Assembly: GCA_947488615.1 (NCBI GenBank)
Contig: CANKZU010000005.1
Span: 62,001 to 126,000 of the forward strand
DNA from: an uncultured Aurantimonas sp.
GTDB taxonomy: Bacteria > Pseudomonadota > Alphaproteobacteria > Rhizobiales > Rhizobiaceae
Direction of reading: 5' to 3'
DNA: 64,000 nucleotides
In this document: positions 47,893-56,468 of the stretch, one piece after another
Layout: each line of letters opens with the position of its first letter
Numbering within the stretch: the stretch's first letter is position 1
Position numbers and translations under genes: made by a program
The notes under the pieces: generated by a model
Database searches by the model: none
The model's input: only the letters and a program-made list of their open reading frames with translations
Told to the model about the DNA's origin: nothing

Positions 47893-48507
47893 ATGGGGGC
47901 ATTTTGCGCATTCGGCGCCACGGTATTGCTTTGTCTGTCGCTCATCGCCACTTCGGCGCGCTCGGAGACGCGCGGCGCCTTCATGAGCCTCAGCAATCCC
48001 ACCACGCAACCGATCGGCCATCTGCTCTTCTGTCGGGAAAATTCGCGCGAGTGCGAGCCATCCGCCGCAAGGATCACCCCCGGTCCACTGCAACTGAGCC
48101 GCCCCCTCATCCTGTTGGTGGCTGCCGTGAACACGACCATCAATGCCCGCATCAAAGCCCGCTCCGACCTGGATATCTATGGCGTCGAGGAGCGCTGGGC
48201 CTATCCGTCCGTCGAGGGCGACTGCGAGGATTTCGTTCTGCTGAAACGCCGCCTGCTTTCACAGAAGGGCATTGATCTCGCCAACCTGCTGATCACGGTT
48301 GTCCTCAGACCCGACGGCGAAGGCCACGCGGTGCTGACGTTGCGAACGACGCAGGGCGACTTCATCCTCGACAATCTCGAATGGAGTATCCTGGCCTGGG
48401 CGGACACGCCCTACAAATATCTCAAGCGGCAAAGCAGCGCCGATCCCGGCCGCTGGATCGACATCGGACACGGCGGGGACGTGATCGTCAGCGCCGTCGA
48501 GCAATGA
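47893..48507 (+). CDS. Transglutaminase-like cysteine peptidase (BTLCP family), secreted
   Basis: A 204-aa protein with an N-terminal signal peptide (hydrophobic residues about 4-18, likely cleavage after ATSA). The catalytic cysteine is in EGDCEDFVLLKRRLL, the histidine in GHAVLTLRT and the aspartate in DFILDN. This set defines bacterial transglutaminase-like cysteine proteinases, one of which (LapG) cleaves adhesins in Pseudomonas; the rhizobial members are mostly uncharacterised. GGGGAG is six bases before the ATG at 47893. The 292-bp gap before it contains TTGACA at 47825 as a possible -35 element. Confidence 0.9.
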   Translation: MGAFCAFGATVLLCLSLIATSARSETRGAFMSLSNPTTQPIGHLLFCRENSRECEPSAARITPGPLQLSRPLILLVAAVNTTINARIKARSDLDIYGVEERWAYPSVEGDCEDFVLLKRRLLSQKGIDLANLLITVVLRPDGEGHAVLTLRTTQGDFILDNLEWSILAWADTPYKYLKRQSSADPGRWIDIGHGGDVIVSAVEQ

Positions 48508-48519
48508 CCCCAAGGCTCG

Positions 48520-49503
48520 TCAGGCATTGCCGATGAGAACACCGGCCGCGAAGACCAGCGCTCCGCCCAGGACTACTTGCAGCGCCGCCCGCAGGAAGGG
48601 CGTCTCCATGTATCGGTTCTGAATAAAGGCGATCGCCCAGAGCTCGACGAAGACCACCGCGATGGCGATCGTCGTCGCCGTCCAAAAGTCCGAAATCAGA
48701 TAAGGCAAGGCATGGCCGAGACCCCCCAGCGCGGTCATCACGCCGGAGGCGATGCCGCGGCGCACCGGTGAGCCGCGTCCCGACAGCACGCCATCGTCGC
48801 TGGCCGCTTCGGTAAAGCCCATGGAGATGCCGGCCCCGATCGATGCGGCAAGCCCGATCAACAGCGTCTGGTGGCTGTCGTGGGTCGCGAAGGCGGCGGC
48901 GAAGATCGGCGCGAGCGTCGAGACGGACCCGTCCATCAACCCGGCAAGACCCGGCTGGACATAGGTCAGGATAAACGAGCGCCGCTCGGTCTCGGCTTCC
49001 TCCGACCGAACGCCCTCGGTAATTGTCTGATCGACAAGCGCCTGAGCGGTCCGCTCATGCTGTGCTTCGGCGGCGGCGAGATCGCCGAGCAACTGCCGAA
49101 CGCCCGCGTCCCGGCTGCGCTTTGCCGCCTCCCGGTAGAAGGTCGCCGCCTGCCTTTCCATGTCAGCGGCCGCCTGACGCGCCCGCTCGATCCCGAGCGG
49201 ACGAACCAGCCAATCGGGCTTGCGTTGATAGAAGCCGCGAATATCGGAGCGGCGCACCAGCGGGATTCGTTCGCCAAACTTTTCGCGGAACAGCGCGATC
49301 AGCCGGCGCCGGTGGTCATCCTCCTCCTCCGCCATCGCCTCGAAAACCTTGGCCGACGCCGGATAGTTCTCACGCAAGCCATCCGCGAAGGAGCCGTAGA
49401 TGCGCCCATCCTCCTCTTCCGCCCCGATCGCCAGCGCCAGAATCTCGGCTTCCGACAGGTCGTCGATGGTCCTGCGGTTAAACGCGGTCAAACGGCTGAA
49501 CAT
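48520..49503 (-). CDS. mbfA: Membrane-bound ferritin MbfA (rubrerythrin-VIT1 fusion)
   Basis: A 327-aa fusion. Residues 1 to about 165 form a ferritin-like/rubrerythrin di-iron domain with repeated EEEDGRIYGSF, AEEEDDHRRRL and AAEAQHERT ligand motifs. The rest is a VIT1/CCC1-type membrane domain of about five helices (PGLAGLMDGSVSTLAPIFAAAF). MbfA exports iron and protects against peroxide in Bradyrhizobium and Agrobacterium. GAGGAAGCCG precedes the ATG. An ICE-like box 14 bp upstream suggests repression by Irr under iron limitation. Confidence 0.94.
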   Translation of the reverse strand: MFSRLTAFNRRTIDDLSEAEILALAIGAEEEDGRIYGSFADGLRENYPASAKVFEAMAEEEDDHRRRLIALFREKFGERIPLVRRSDIRGFYQRKPDWLVRPLGIERARQAAADMERQAATFYREAAKRSRDAGVRQLLGDLAAAEAQHERTAQALVDQTITEGVRSEEAETERRSFILTYVQPGLAGLMDGSVSTLAPIFAAAFATHDSHQTLLIGLAASIGAGISMGFTEAASDDGVLSGRGSPVRRGIASGVMTALGGLGHALPYLISDFWTATTIAIAVVFVELWAIAFIQNRYMETPFLRAALQVVLGGALVFAAGVLIGNA

Positions 49504-49516
49504 CGGCGGCTTCCTC

Positions 49517-49532
49517 TTTAGAAATATTCCAA
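49517..49532 (-). promoter_or_regulatory. ICE-like box, probable Irr binding site for mbfA
   Basis: TTTAGAAATATTCCAA, read on the minus strand as TTGGAATATTTCTAAA, is a near-palindrome close to the iron control element recognised by rhizobial Irr (TTTAGAA/TTCTAAA half-sites). It lies 14 to 29 bp upstream of the mbfA ATG in an AT-rich patch. mbfA is a known Irr-repressed gene in related bacteria; the irr gene itself is not in the window. Confidence 0.65.
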
Positions 49533-49743
49533 TCTATTGGTTGGGCATCTCATTCTCAAGCGCTGCGAACCAGTCGCCGGCATACGGACATGTCTCGGCG
49601 CCGCGTCGGCAGGCGAGGCGGTCCGGCCGCGGTGTTCAGCCGACATTCATAATGCTTACGAATATATAAATACTTGAAAGACACGCCCGATCGACGGGTT
49701 AGGCTCGATGGATTGATCGGTCGTGTCGGAAGAAGGATGGCTC

Positions 49744-49953
49744 ATGCCTATCGACGACGACAGGCAACTCGCCGAAGAGGTCGAAGCCGCGCTCAAGGCG
49801 CTCGGGATCGCCCGTGTGGGTTCGCGATCGACGGGCTCCGTGCAGCGCTATGTCATGGAACTGAGCGGGGCGAAGTGGACCGATACGGCGCCGACGGACG
49901 AGCAAACACCCCGATCCAAAACGGATTCGTCGATGCCCGTCGCGCAAGACTAG
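49744..49953 (+). CDS. Small acidic hypothetical protein
   Basis: A 69-aa acidic protein with an N-terminal helix (DDRQLAEEVEAALKALGI) and a polar C-terminal tail. AAGGA precedes the ATG by six bases. No family was recognised. Upstream, 49660-49675 is very AT-rich (AATATATAAATACTT) and may be its promoter. Its stop falls in a short palindrome shared with the yacG stop. Confidence 0.55.
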   Translation: MPIDDDRQLAEEVEAALKALGIARVGSRSTGSVQRYVMELSGAKWTDTAPTDEQTPRSKTDSSMPVAQD

Positions 49954-49966
49954 GTCCGCTCTAGTC
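49948..49966. terminator. Palindrome spanning two convergent stop codons
   Basis: GACTAG-N7-CTAGTC is a perfect 6-bp inverted repeat whose arms contain the TAG of the small acidic gene on the plus strand and the TAG of yacG on the minus strand. It could form a weak bidirectional terminator hairpin, but there is no T-run on either side. Confidence 0.3.
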
Positions 49967-50164
49967 GGCGTCCCCGGCCTGCGGATCCGAGGGCTCTTCC
50001 TCCGACGCCGGAATGACGTAGCGTCCGCTCAGCCAACGATGCAGATCGACCGTTTTGCAGCGCGCCGAACAGAACGGGTAGTTTTCGCGCTCCGCCGCGC
50101 GTCCGCATTCGGGACAGCGCCGCTTGGGGCGGAGCGGCGTGACCGTGGCGGGACCGGGGCTCAT
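49961..50164 (-). CDS. yacG: DNA gyrase inhibitor YacG
   Basis: A 67-aa zinc-binding protein with the four cysteines CPEC and FCSARC, followed by [16 protein letters not shown], the YacG signature. In E. coli it binds GyrB and inhibits DNA binding by gyrase. It overlaps the maf stop by four bases (ATGA). Confidence 0.93.
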   Translation of the reverse strand: MSPGPATVTPLRPKRRCPECGRAAERENYPFCSARCKTVDLHRWLSGRYVIPASEEEPSDPQAGDAD

Positions 50165-50805
50165 GCGTCCTCCGTCGCGACCGTCGCGGCCTTCCACCGT
50201 GCATGGATGTCGTAGCCCTCGCCCGCGAGGAGCGCCAGCGTCTCGTAAAGCGGTAGACCGACGACGTTGGTGTAGGAGCCGACAAGCCGGACGACAAAGC
50301 TGCCCGCAAGGCCCTGGATGGCATAGCTGCCGGCCTTGCCCCGCCACTCGCCGGACGCGATGTAACTGTCGATGTCCTGGCGCGACAGCCGCTTGAAGCG
50401 GACCCGGGTCTCGATCAGGCGCTGGCGCGGAGCCCCCCTCGGTCCGATCAGGCAGACGCCGGTATAGACGCGATGGGTGCGCCCGGAGAGCGTGCGCAGA
50501 TTGGCGACGGCGTCCTCGACGAGTTCCCCTTTCGGCATGATCTGACGCCCCACGGAGACCACGGTGTCCGCCGCGACAATGTAGGACGGGCCGTCGATGT
50601 CGAGTTCGCGGAGCGCCTTGGCGGCGACCTCGGCCTTCGCCTTCGACAGGCGCTTGGCGAGCGAGCGGGGATGTTCGTTGCGCTGCGGAGTCTCGTCCAG
50701 ATCGGCCGGCAGCAAGCGATCCGGCTCGATCCCGGCCTGATTGAGAAGTTCGAGCCGCCGCGGCGAACCCGAGGCGAGCACCAGAAGGGGGTGCGCTGAC
50801 ATCAA
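50161..50805 (-). CDS. maf: Maf-like nucleotide pyrophosphatase
   Basis: A 214-aa Maf/HAM1-fold house-cleaning enzyme. [19 protein letters not shown] is the N-terminal signature, [16 protein letters not shown] holds the catalytic aspartate, and [11 protein letters not shown] follows. Maf proteins hydrolyse dTTP, UTP or modified nucleotides. It lies between infA and yacG, an order widespread in Rhizobiales. Confidence 0.93.
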   Translation of the reverse strand: MMSAHPLLVLASGSPRRLELLNQAGIEPDRLLPADLDETPQRNEHPRSLAKRLSKAKAEVAAKALRELDIDGPSYIVAADTVVSVGRQIMPKGELVEDAVANLRTLSGRTHRVYTGVCLIGPRGAPRQRLIETRVRFKRLSRQDIDSYIASGEWRGKAGSYAIQGLAGSFVVRLVGSYTNVVGLPLYETLALLAGEGYDIHARWKAATVATEDA

Positions 50806-50823
50806 GTCCGTCCGCTCGTCAGG

Positions 50824-51042
50824 CTATTTGAAACGATAGGTAATGCGACCCTTGGTCAGGTCGTAGGGCGTCATCTCGACGAGCACCTTGTCGCCGGTCA
50901 GCACGCGAATGCGGTTCTTGCGCATCCGTCCCGCCGTGTGGGCGATGATCTCGTGTTCGTTTTCCAGCTTGATGCGGAAGGTGGCGTTGGGCAGCAACTC
51001 GGTGACTGTACCGGGAAATTCGAGAACTTCTTCTTTTGCCAT
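50824..51042 (-). CDS. infA: Translation initiation factor IF-1
   Basis: A 72-aa OB-fold protein, [20 protein letters not shown] onward, with [20 protein letters not shown] and the terminal GRITYRFK, matching IF-1 end to end. IF-1 occupies the ribosomal A site during initiation. It is followed by maf after 18 bp. Confidence 0.97.
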   Translation of the reverse strand: MAKEEVLEFPGTVTELLPNATFRIKLENEHEIIAHTAGRMRKNRIRVLTGDKVLVEMTPYDLTKGRITYRFK

Positions 51043-51101
51043 ATGGTGTAGAGCCTTGAGCGATGTCGGAGCGGGAAGCAGAGGCTTCACGGCGAAGGAA
51101 A

Positions 51102-51121
51102 GCCGCCCCCGATCGGGCGGC
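51102..51121 (-). terminator. GC-rich hairpin between murA and infA
   Basis: GCCGCCC-N6-GGGCGGC is a perfect 7-bp stem, followed on the minus strand by TTTCCTT. It lies 60 bp before the infA ATG and 176 bp after the murA stop. It may terminate the murA transcript or act as an attenuator or leader structure for infA. Confidence 0.45.
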
Positions 51122-51297
51122 GACGAACTGGAAATTCGCGCCATAGATCGGGGCAAACGGCCGAAAAAGCAATATGCCGTCGCGATTTGGCGGCGCCGGT
51201 GCTCATTCCGCCGGAGTGCGGCGATCCGGATGATGACGGTCGAGCGGCTCTTCTCCTACGCCGTTTTGGCGGAGGGATCGAGTCCCCCGCCGCAGCG

Positions 51298-52587
51298 TCA
51301 GCCGGAAATGCGCTCGATGTCGGCCCCGCAGGAGCCGAGCTTTTCCTCAAGCCGCTCGAAACCGCGATCGAGATGATAGACGCGGTTGACCGTCGTCTCG
51401 CCCTCGGCGACGAGACCCGCGATGACCAGCGAGACCGATGCCCGCAAATCCGTCGCCATCACCGGCGCCCCGGCCAGACGCGGCACACCCTCAATCGTCG
51501 CGACCTGTCCGGACAGGGAAATCTTGGCGCCGAGTCGCGCAAGTTCCTGAACGTGCATGAAGCGGTTCTCGAAAATCGTTTCGGTGATATGCGAGGTGCC
51601 TTCGGCGCGCGTCACCAGCGCCATCAACTGCGCCTGCAGATCGGTCGGGAAACCCGGATAGGGGTCGGTCACGACATCGACGGGCGCGATCCCGCCGCCA
51701 TTGCGATAAACACGGATGCCGTCCTCGACCGGATCGACCGTTACGCCGGCGCCCCTGAGCGTCCCGAGCGCCGTCTGCAGCAATTCCACATTGGTCCCGG
51801 TCAAGGTCACGTCGCCGCCGGTCATCGCCACAGCCATGGCGAAGGTGCCGGTCTCGATGCGGTCTGGCAGCACGCGGTGGCGGGCGCCGGACAGGATCGG
51901 CACACCCTGGATGGTGATCGTCGAGGTTCCGGCACCCTCGATCTTGGCGCCCATGGCGTTGAGACAACGGGCGAGATCGGCGATTTCGGGCTCACGCGCG
52001 GCGTTTTCCAGAACAGTCTCGCCCTTGGCGAGACTGGCCGCCATCAGCATGACATGGGTGGCGCCGACCGAAACCTTCGGAAACGCGAAGCGATTGCCGA
52101 CAAGACCGCCCTTGGCCTCGGCAATGGCGTAGCCGGCCTCGATGTCGATGGTCGTGCCGAGCGCGCGCAAGCCGTCGATGAACAAATCGACCGGCCGCGT
52201 GCCGATGGCGCAGCCGCCCGGGAGCGACACCTTGGCCTTGTGCATGCGGGCGAGCAGCGGCCCGATCACCCAGAAGCTCGCACGCATCTTGGACACCAGC
52301 TCGTAGGGCGCCGTGGTGTCGACGATGTTGCGGGCGGTGAAGTGGATGGTGCGGCCAAGGCTTGCGTCCTGACGCAGGCGCTTGCCGGTCACCGAATAAT
52401 CGACGCCGTGATTGCCGAGAATCCGGATCAGCTGCTCGACATCGGCCAGATGCGGGACGTTCTCCAGCGTCAGCGTGTCGTCGGTAAGGAGCGAAGCGAT
52501 CATCAGCGGCAGCGCGGCGTTCTTCGCGCCGGAAATCGGTATTGTGCCGCTGAGCTCGTTGCCGCCGCGAATGCGAATGCGATCCAT
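51298..52587 (-). CDS. murA: UDP-N-acetylglucosamine 1-carboxyvinyltransferase
   Basis: A 429-aa EPSP-synthase-fold enzyme for the first committed step of peptidoglycan synthesis. [20 protein letters not shown] and [15 protein letters not shown] open it; [18 protein letters not shown] contains the PEP-reactive cysteine targeted by fosfomycin in other MurA enzymes. [17 protein letters not shown] and [11 protein letters not shown] are further signatures. The ATG at 52587 gives the usual MurA N-terminus. Confidence 0.97.
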   Translation of the reverse strand: MDRIRIRGGNELSGTIPISGAKNAALPLMIASLLTDDTLTLENVPHLADVEQLIRILGNHGVDYSVTGKRLRQDASLGRTIHFTARNIVDTTAPYELVSKMRASFWVIGPLLARMHKAKVSLPGGCAIGTRPVDLFIDGLRALGTTIDIEAGYAIAEAKGGLVGNRFAFPKVSVGATHVMLMAASLAKGETVLENAAREPEIADLARCLNAMGAKIEGAGTSTITIQGVPILSGARHRVLPDRIETGTFAMAVAMTGGDVTLTGTNVELLQTALGTLRGAGVTVDPVEDGIRVYRNGGGIAPVDVVTDPYPGFPTDLQAQLMALVTRAEGTSHITETIFENRFMHVQELARLGAKISLSGQVATIEGVPRLAGAPVMATDLRASVSLVIAGLVAEGETTVNRVYHLDRGFERLEEKLGSCGADIERISG

Positions 52588-52749
52588 GAAGTCTTTGTCC
52601 AGCCTGTGTGCGTCCCCCGCAACGCGGGTCTGTACACGAGCAGGCTGCACGATTCAAATGATGCGCGCGGCGAGAGGTCGATCTCTCGTCACCGCGAGGC
52701 ATCACCGGGCGTCCTTAGCGTTCATCAAAAAATTGCGCTTGACACAATC

Positions 52750-52765
52750 GTAAGTCTTCACTTAC
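52750..52765 (+). promoter_or_regulatory. Inverted repeat at the arsR promoter
   Basis: GTAAGT-CTTC-ACTTAC is a perfect 6-4-6 palindrome between a TTGACA (52739-52744) and the GTG start at 52774. A repressor bound here would cover the space between -35 and -10. Its position directly ahead of an ArsR-type gene suggests autoregulation. Confidence 0.7.
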
Positions 52766-52773
52766 CGTTAGCC

Positions 52774-53112
52774 GTGGCTTACGAAAAAATCCTGACAGCC
52801 TTCGCCGATCCGACCCGCCGCGCCCTGCTCGAAGACCTGCGCGCCGGGCCGATGCCGGTAGCGCGGCTCGCTGAGAGACATCCGGTCAGCCGGCCGGCGG
52901 TATCGCAGCATCTCAAGGTGCTGGAAGCCGCCGGGCTGGTCATCGCCGAGGCCAGAGGGACAGCGCGGCTGTACCGCGTGCGTCCGCAGGGCTTCGCGCC
53001 GTTGCGGGCGTATCTCGATGAAGTCTGGGGCGATGTTTTGCAAGCCTTCGCCGATGAAGTCGACAAACAGATGGAGCAAGACGATGCCGGAACCCGTGGT
53101 CAAGACGATTGA
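52774..53112 (+). CDS. ArsR-family winged-helix transcriptional regulator
   Basis: A 112-aa ArsR-type repressor: AFADPTRRALLEDLRAGPMP then VARLAERHPVSRPAVSQHLK (recognition helix) and VLEAAGLVIAEARGTARLYRV (wing). No metal-binding cysteine pair is present, so it is not an arsenic or cadmium sensor of the classical kind. The GTG start at 52774 gives the standard N-terminus. It overlaps the downstream SRPBCC gene by 29 bases; such pairs are common and are co-regulated. Confidence 0.92.
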   Translation: MAYEKILTAFADPTRRALLEDLRAGPMPVARLAERHPVSRPAVSQHLKVLEAAGLVIAEARGTARLYRVRPQGFAPLRAYLDEVWGDVLQAFADEVDKQMEQDDAGTRGQDD

Positions 53113-53545
53113 CGTGCCCTGCGACCAGGCGACCGCCTTTCGCATATTCACCCAGAATATGGATGCCTGGTGGCCCAAGGACCGCCACTCGATCTCGGCC
53201 AAGACCGGCGACACCGCTCGGTCGGTATCGCTGGAGCCAAAAGCCGGCGGCGCTGTGACCGAGATCGGCCATGACGGAACCCGCCACCATTGGGGGTCGG
53301 TGCGCGAGTACGAGCCGAACGCGCGGCTATCTCTCTTGTGGCACATCAATTTGCCCGCGGAGCAGGCGACGCTGGTCGATATTGCTTTCGAGCCGCAGGG
53401 CACCGGCACGCGCGTGACCCTGCGCCACCACGGCTGGGAGGCGATGGGCGACGCCGCGCAGACGATGCGCGATGGCTACGATAGCGGCTGGGTCGGCGTG
53501 TTCGAGACGGCCTTCGCCGAGGCCTGCCGCGCCGAGGCCGCCTGA
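53084..53545 (+). CDS. SRPBCC (AHSA1-like) domain protein
   Basis: A 153-aa START/Bet v 1-fold protein: VVKTIDVPCDQATAFRIFTQ and the C-terminal helix GYDSGWVGVFETAFAEAC are typical of AHSA1/YndB-type proteins that form a hydrophobic ligand cavity. The ligand is unknown. It overlaps the ArsR-type gene by 29 bases, so both belong to one autoregulated unit. Confidence 0.9.
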   Translation: MPEPVVKTIDVPCDQATAFRIFTQNMDAWWPKDRHSISAKTGDTARSVSLEPKAGGAVTEIGHDGTRHHWGSVREYEPNARLSLLWHINLPAEQATLVDIAFEPQGTGTRVTLRHHGWEAMGDAAQTMRDGYDSGWVGVFETAFAEACRAEAA

Positions 53546-53665
53546 ATCAGGCGCCCAGCCTGCCGGCGGCGGCGCCCACCGGCATTTGCCAATGGGCGAA
53601 TTGCCGTATCGGCCCGCCCGACAGTCGGGTCGGACGACATGCAGGCGGATGGCGGTCACGCGGCC

Positions 53666-55063
53666 TCAGATATGAATCGCGTGACCGAGCGCCTTGAAGG
53701 CGGCTTCCTGGAAGCCTTCGCCTTGCGTCGGGTGGGCGTGGATCGTGCCTGCGACATCCTCCAGGCAGGCGCCCATTTCCAGCGCCAGCGAGAACGCCGC
53801 CGACAGCTCGGAAATGCCGGCCCCGACCGCCTGGATGCCGAGCACGAGATGATTGTCGGCGCGCGCGACGATCCGCACGAAGCCGTCGTCGCGGTGAAGC
53901 GTCATCGCCCGGCCGTTCGCCTGGAAGGGGAAACTGCCGATCTTGATCTGCGTGCCTGACGCCTTCGCCTCCTCGGGCGACAGGCCGACGGTGAGGATTT
54001 CGGGGTCGGTGAAGCAGATCGCGGGAACAGCGCGCTTGTCCCAGCGGCGCCGTTCGCCGGCGACGATCTCGGCCACCATCTCGCCCTCGGCCATCGCCTT
54101 GTGAGCGAGCATCGGCTCGCCGGCAACGTCGCCGATTGCGTAGACACCGCGCATCGCCGTGCGGCAGGTCTCGTCGATCTTGAGGAATGGCCCGTCCATC
54201 TCCAGTACCAGTTCCTCGCGGCCCCAACCCTCGGTTAGCGGCTTGCGGCCGACGGTGACGAGGATGCAGTCGGCGCCGATCCGGCGCTCCGAGCCATCGG
54301 CCAACTCGACCAGAAGGTCTCCGTCCCCACCGGCCAGTCCCTTGGCCTTGGCGCCGGTCAGGATGTCGACGCCGAGCGCCTCGAGCCGCGCTCGCACAGG
54401 CCGAACCAGATCGGCGTCGTAGGTCGGCAGAATCCGGTCCGTCGCCTCGACGATCGACACCGTCGATCCGGCCTTGGCGAAGGCCGTGCCGAGTTCGAGG
54501 CCGATATAGCCGCCGCCGACGACGGCGAGCCGTTTGGGCGGCGCGGCAAGGCTCAGCGCCTCCTCCGAGGAGATCACCTTGCCGCCGAAGGGCAGCATCG
54601 GCAGCTCGACGGGGACCGATCCGGTGGCGATGATGATGTTTTCGGCGGCGATTCGCTGGGTCGCGGTCTCGCTGGTCACCTCGACGGTCTTGCCGTCGAG
54701 AAAGCGGGCACGGCCGGGAACGAGCTTGACCCGCGCCTTCTTGAGCAGCCCGGTCACGCCATTGGTCAGCCGGTTGACGATACCGTCCTTCCAGCCGACG
54801 ATTTCCGACCAGTCGAGGTTCGTTTCGGACGCCGAAATGCCCGGAATACCGCGCTTCGCGGCGGCCTCGCGCATGAGAAAATACTCGTCGGCGGCGTGGA
54901 TCAGCGCCTTCGACGGGATGCAGCCGATATTCAGGCAGGTGCCGCCCGGCTTGCGGTCGTCGACGATGACAGTGTCGAGCCCGAGCTGTCCAGCGCGAAT
55001 CGCCGCGACGTAGCCGCCTGGACCGGCACCGATGACAAGAAGCTGGCAGGAGATGTCGGCCAT
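53666..55063 (-). CDS. lpdA: Dihydrolipoyl dehydrogenase (E3)
   Basis: A 465-aa flavoprotein disulfide reductase. VIGAGPGGYVAAIRAGQLG is the FAD motif, GGTCLNIGCIPSKALIH holds the redox disulfide, VVGGGYIGLELGTAFAKAG is the NAD motif and HAHPTQGEGFQEAA contains the active-site histidine. It reoxidises lipoamide of the E2 encoded directly upstream, so it is the E3 dedicated to the branched-chain complex. It is last in the bkd operon. Confidence 0.96.
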   Translation of the reverse strand: MADISCQLLVIGAGPGGYVAAIRAGQLGLDTVIVDDRKPGGTCLNIGCIPSKALIHAADEYFLMREAAAKRGIPGISASETNLDWSEIVGWKDGIVNRLTNGVTGLLKKARVKLVPGRARFLDGKTVEVTSETATQRIAAENIIIATGSVPVELPMLPFGGKVISSEEALSLAAPPKRLAVVGGGYIGLELGTAFAKAGSTVSIVEATDRILPTYDADLVRPVRARLEALGVDILTGAKAKGLAGGDGDLLVELADGSERRIGADCILVTVGRKPLTEGWGREELVLEMDGPFLKIDETCRTAMRGVYAIGDVAGEPMLAHKAMAEGEMVAEIVAGERRRWDKRAVPAICFTDPEILTVGLSPEEAKASGTQIKIGSFPFQANGRAMTLHRDDGFVRIVARADNHLVLGIQAVGAGISELSAAFSLALEMGACLEDVAGTIHAHPTQGEGFQEAAFKALGHAIHI

Positions 55064-55065
55064 GG

Positions 55066-56466
55066 TCAGCGCCCCTCCTCGACGAAGATCATCGCCGGGT
55101 TCTCCAAAAGCGCCTTGACGCGCTGCACGAATCGGGCGGCGTCCCAGCCGTCGATCACCCGGTGGTCGAAACTCGACGACAGGTTCATCCGCTTGCGTGG
55201 AATAAACCGGCTGCCGTCCCAGACCGGCCGAATTTCCATCTTGTTGACGCCGACGATGGCGACCTCCGGGTGATTGATCACCGGCGTCGTCGCGATGCCG
55301 CCGAGCGCGCCGAGCGAGGTGATGGTGATGGTCGAGCCGGACAGTTCTTCCCGCTTGGCGCTGCCGGCTTTCGCCGCCTCGCCGAGCCGCGCCACTTCCG
55401 CCGCGCAGCCCCAGATGTCGCGGGCCTCGGCATGGCGCACGACCGGCACGACGAGGCCGGCATCGGTTTGCGCGGCGATGCCGATATGGACGCCGCCATG
55501 CTGGTGGAGGATGCCCGCCTCGTCGTCAAAGAGCGCGTTCATCGCCGGCTGGTCGCGGATGGCGATCACCATGGCCCGCATCAGGAAGGGCAAAAGCGTC
55601 AGTTTCGGGCGCGTGTCGCCTTGACCATCATGACGGTCGCGATTGAGGGCGGCGCGCAGATCCTCCAGCGCCTCGACGTCGATCTCCTCGACATAGGTGA
55701 TATGGGCGATGCGGCTTTTCGCCAGCGCCATCTTCTCGGCGATCTTGCGCCGCAGCCCGACGATCCTGACGTCGGTGACCGTGGTGTCGGCGACCAGCCC
55801 GCGCGCCGCCGACGGCGCGGCGCCGCCGTCGAGATAAGCGTCGAGATCGGCCTGCGAGATGCGCCCGGCGGGGCCGGAGCCGGCGACGCGGCGCAAATCG
55901 ACGCCCGCCTCCATGGCGCGGCGCCGCACGGCGGGCGAGGCCAGCGGTTTTTCGCCGGGCTTTCGGGGTGGGCCGCCTGCGCCCGTCGCCCCAGGCTTTG
56001 TCGTCGGGCGCGCCGCCGCCTTTTCAGCGGGTCGGACGGTGCTCTGGCTTGCCGCCCCGCCATCTGCCTTCAAGGATCGCGCCGGCCCGCCTTCAGCATC
56101 GTCGGCCTCCGTCTTGCCGTTGTCCGCGTCCGACGCACCGGTCTTTGGCGGCGCTTGCGGTTCGTCGCCGGTTTTTTCCGTCCCCTCCGACAGGTCGTCG
56201 TCGGATTCATTGGTGCCGCCCTCGCCGGCGACCTCCAGCTTGACCAGCGCCGAGCCGACGGCGAGCGTATCGCCGACCTCGCCGCCGAGCCATTTGACCG
56301 TACCTTCCACCGGCGAGGGTACGTCGACGGTCGCCTTGTCGGTCATCACCGCCGCAAGCACCATGTCCTCCTGGACCGGATCGCCGATCGCAACGTGCCA
56401 TTCGACGAGTTCGGCCTCGGCCACGCCCTCGCCGACATCCGGCAGCTTGATCGTGTAGGTGCCCAC
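55066..56466 (-). CDS. bkdB: Branched-chain 2-oxoacid dehydrogenase E2 (dihydrolipoamide acyltransferase)
   Basis: A 466-aa E2. The N-terminal lipoyl domain has the lipoylated lysine in VMTDKATVDVPSPV; then come a long acidic linker, a peripheral subunit-binding domain (VRRRAMEAGVDLRRVAGSGP) and the catalytic domain with the acyltransferase histidine in SSFDHRVIDGWDAARF. The linker with clusters of D, E, A and P is flexible. The start is GTG at 56466 with GGAGGG just upstream, two bases after the E1 beta stop. Confidence 0.95.
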   Translation of the reverse strand: MGTYTIKLPDVGEGVAEAELVEWHVAIGDPVQEDMVLAAVMTDKATVDVPSPVEGTVKWLGGEVGDTLAVGSALVKLEVAGEGGTNESDDDLSEGTEKTGDEPQAPPKTGASDADNGKTEADDAEGGPARSLKADGGAASQSTVRPAEKAAARPTTKPGATGAGGPPRKPGEKPLASPAVRRRAMEAGVDLRRVAGSGPAGRISQADLDAYLDGGAAPSAARGLVADTTVTDVRIVGLRRKIAEKMALAKSRIAHITYVEEIDVEALEDLRAALNRDRHDGQGDTRPKLTLLPFLMRAMVIAIRDQPAMNALFDDEAGILHQHGGVHIGIAAQTDAGLVVPVVRHAEARDIWGCAAEVARLGEAAKAGSAKREELSGSTITITSLGALGGIATTPVINHPEVAIVGVNKMEIRPVWDGSRFIPRKRMNLSSSFDHRVIDGWDAARFVQRVKALLENPAMIFVEEGR

Positions 56467-56468
56467 CG

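Noticed and set aside
51187..52773. Long plus-strand frame preceding the ArsR-type gene in the same frame
   Set aside because: It is antisense to murA, and ArsR-like sequence begins only at the GTG at 52774, just after a promoter palindrome.
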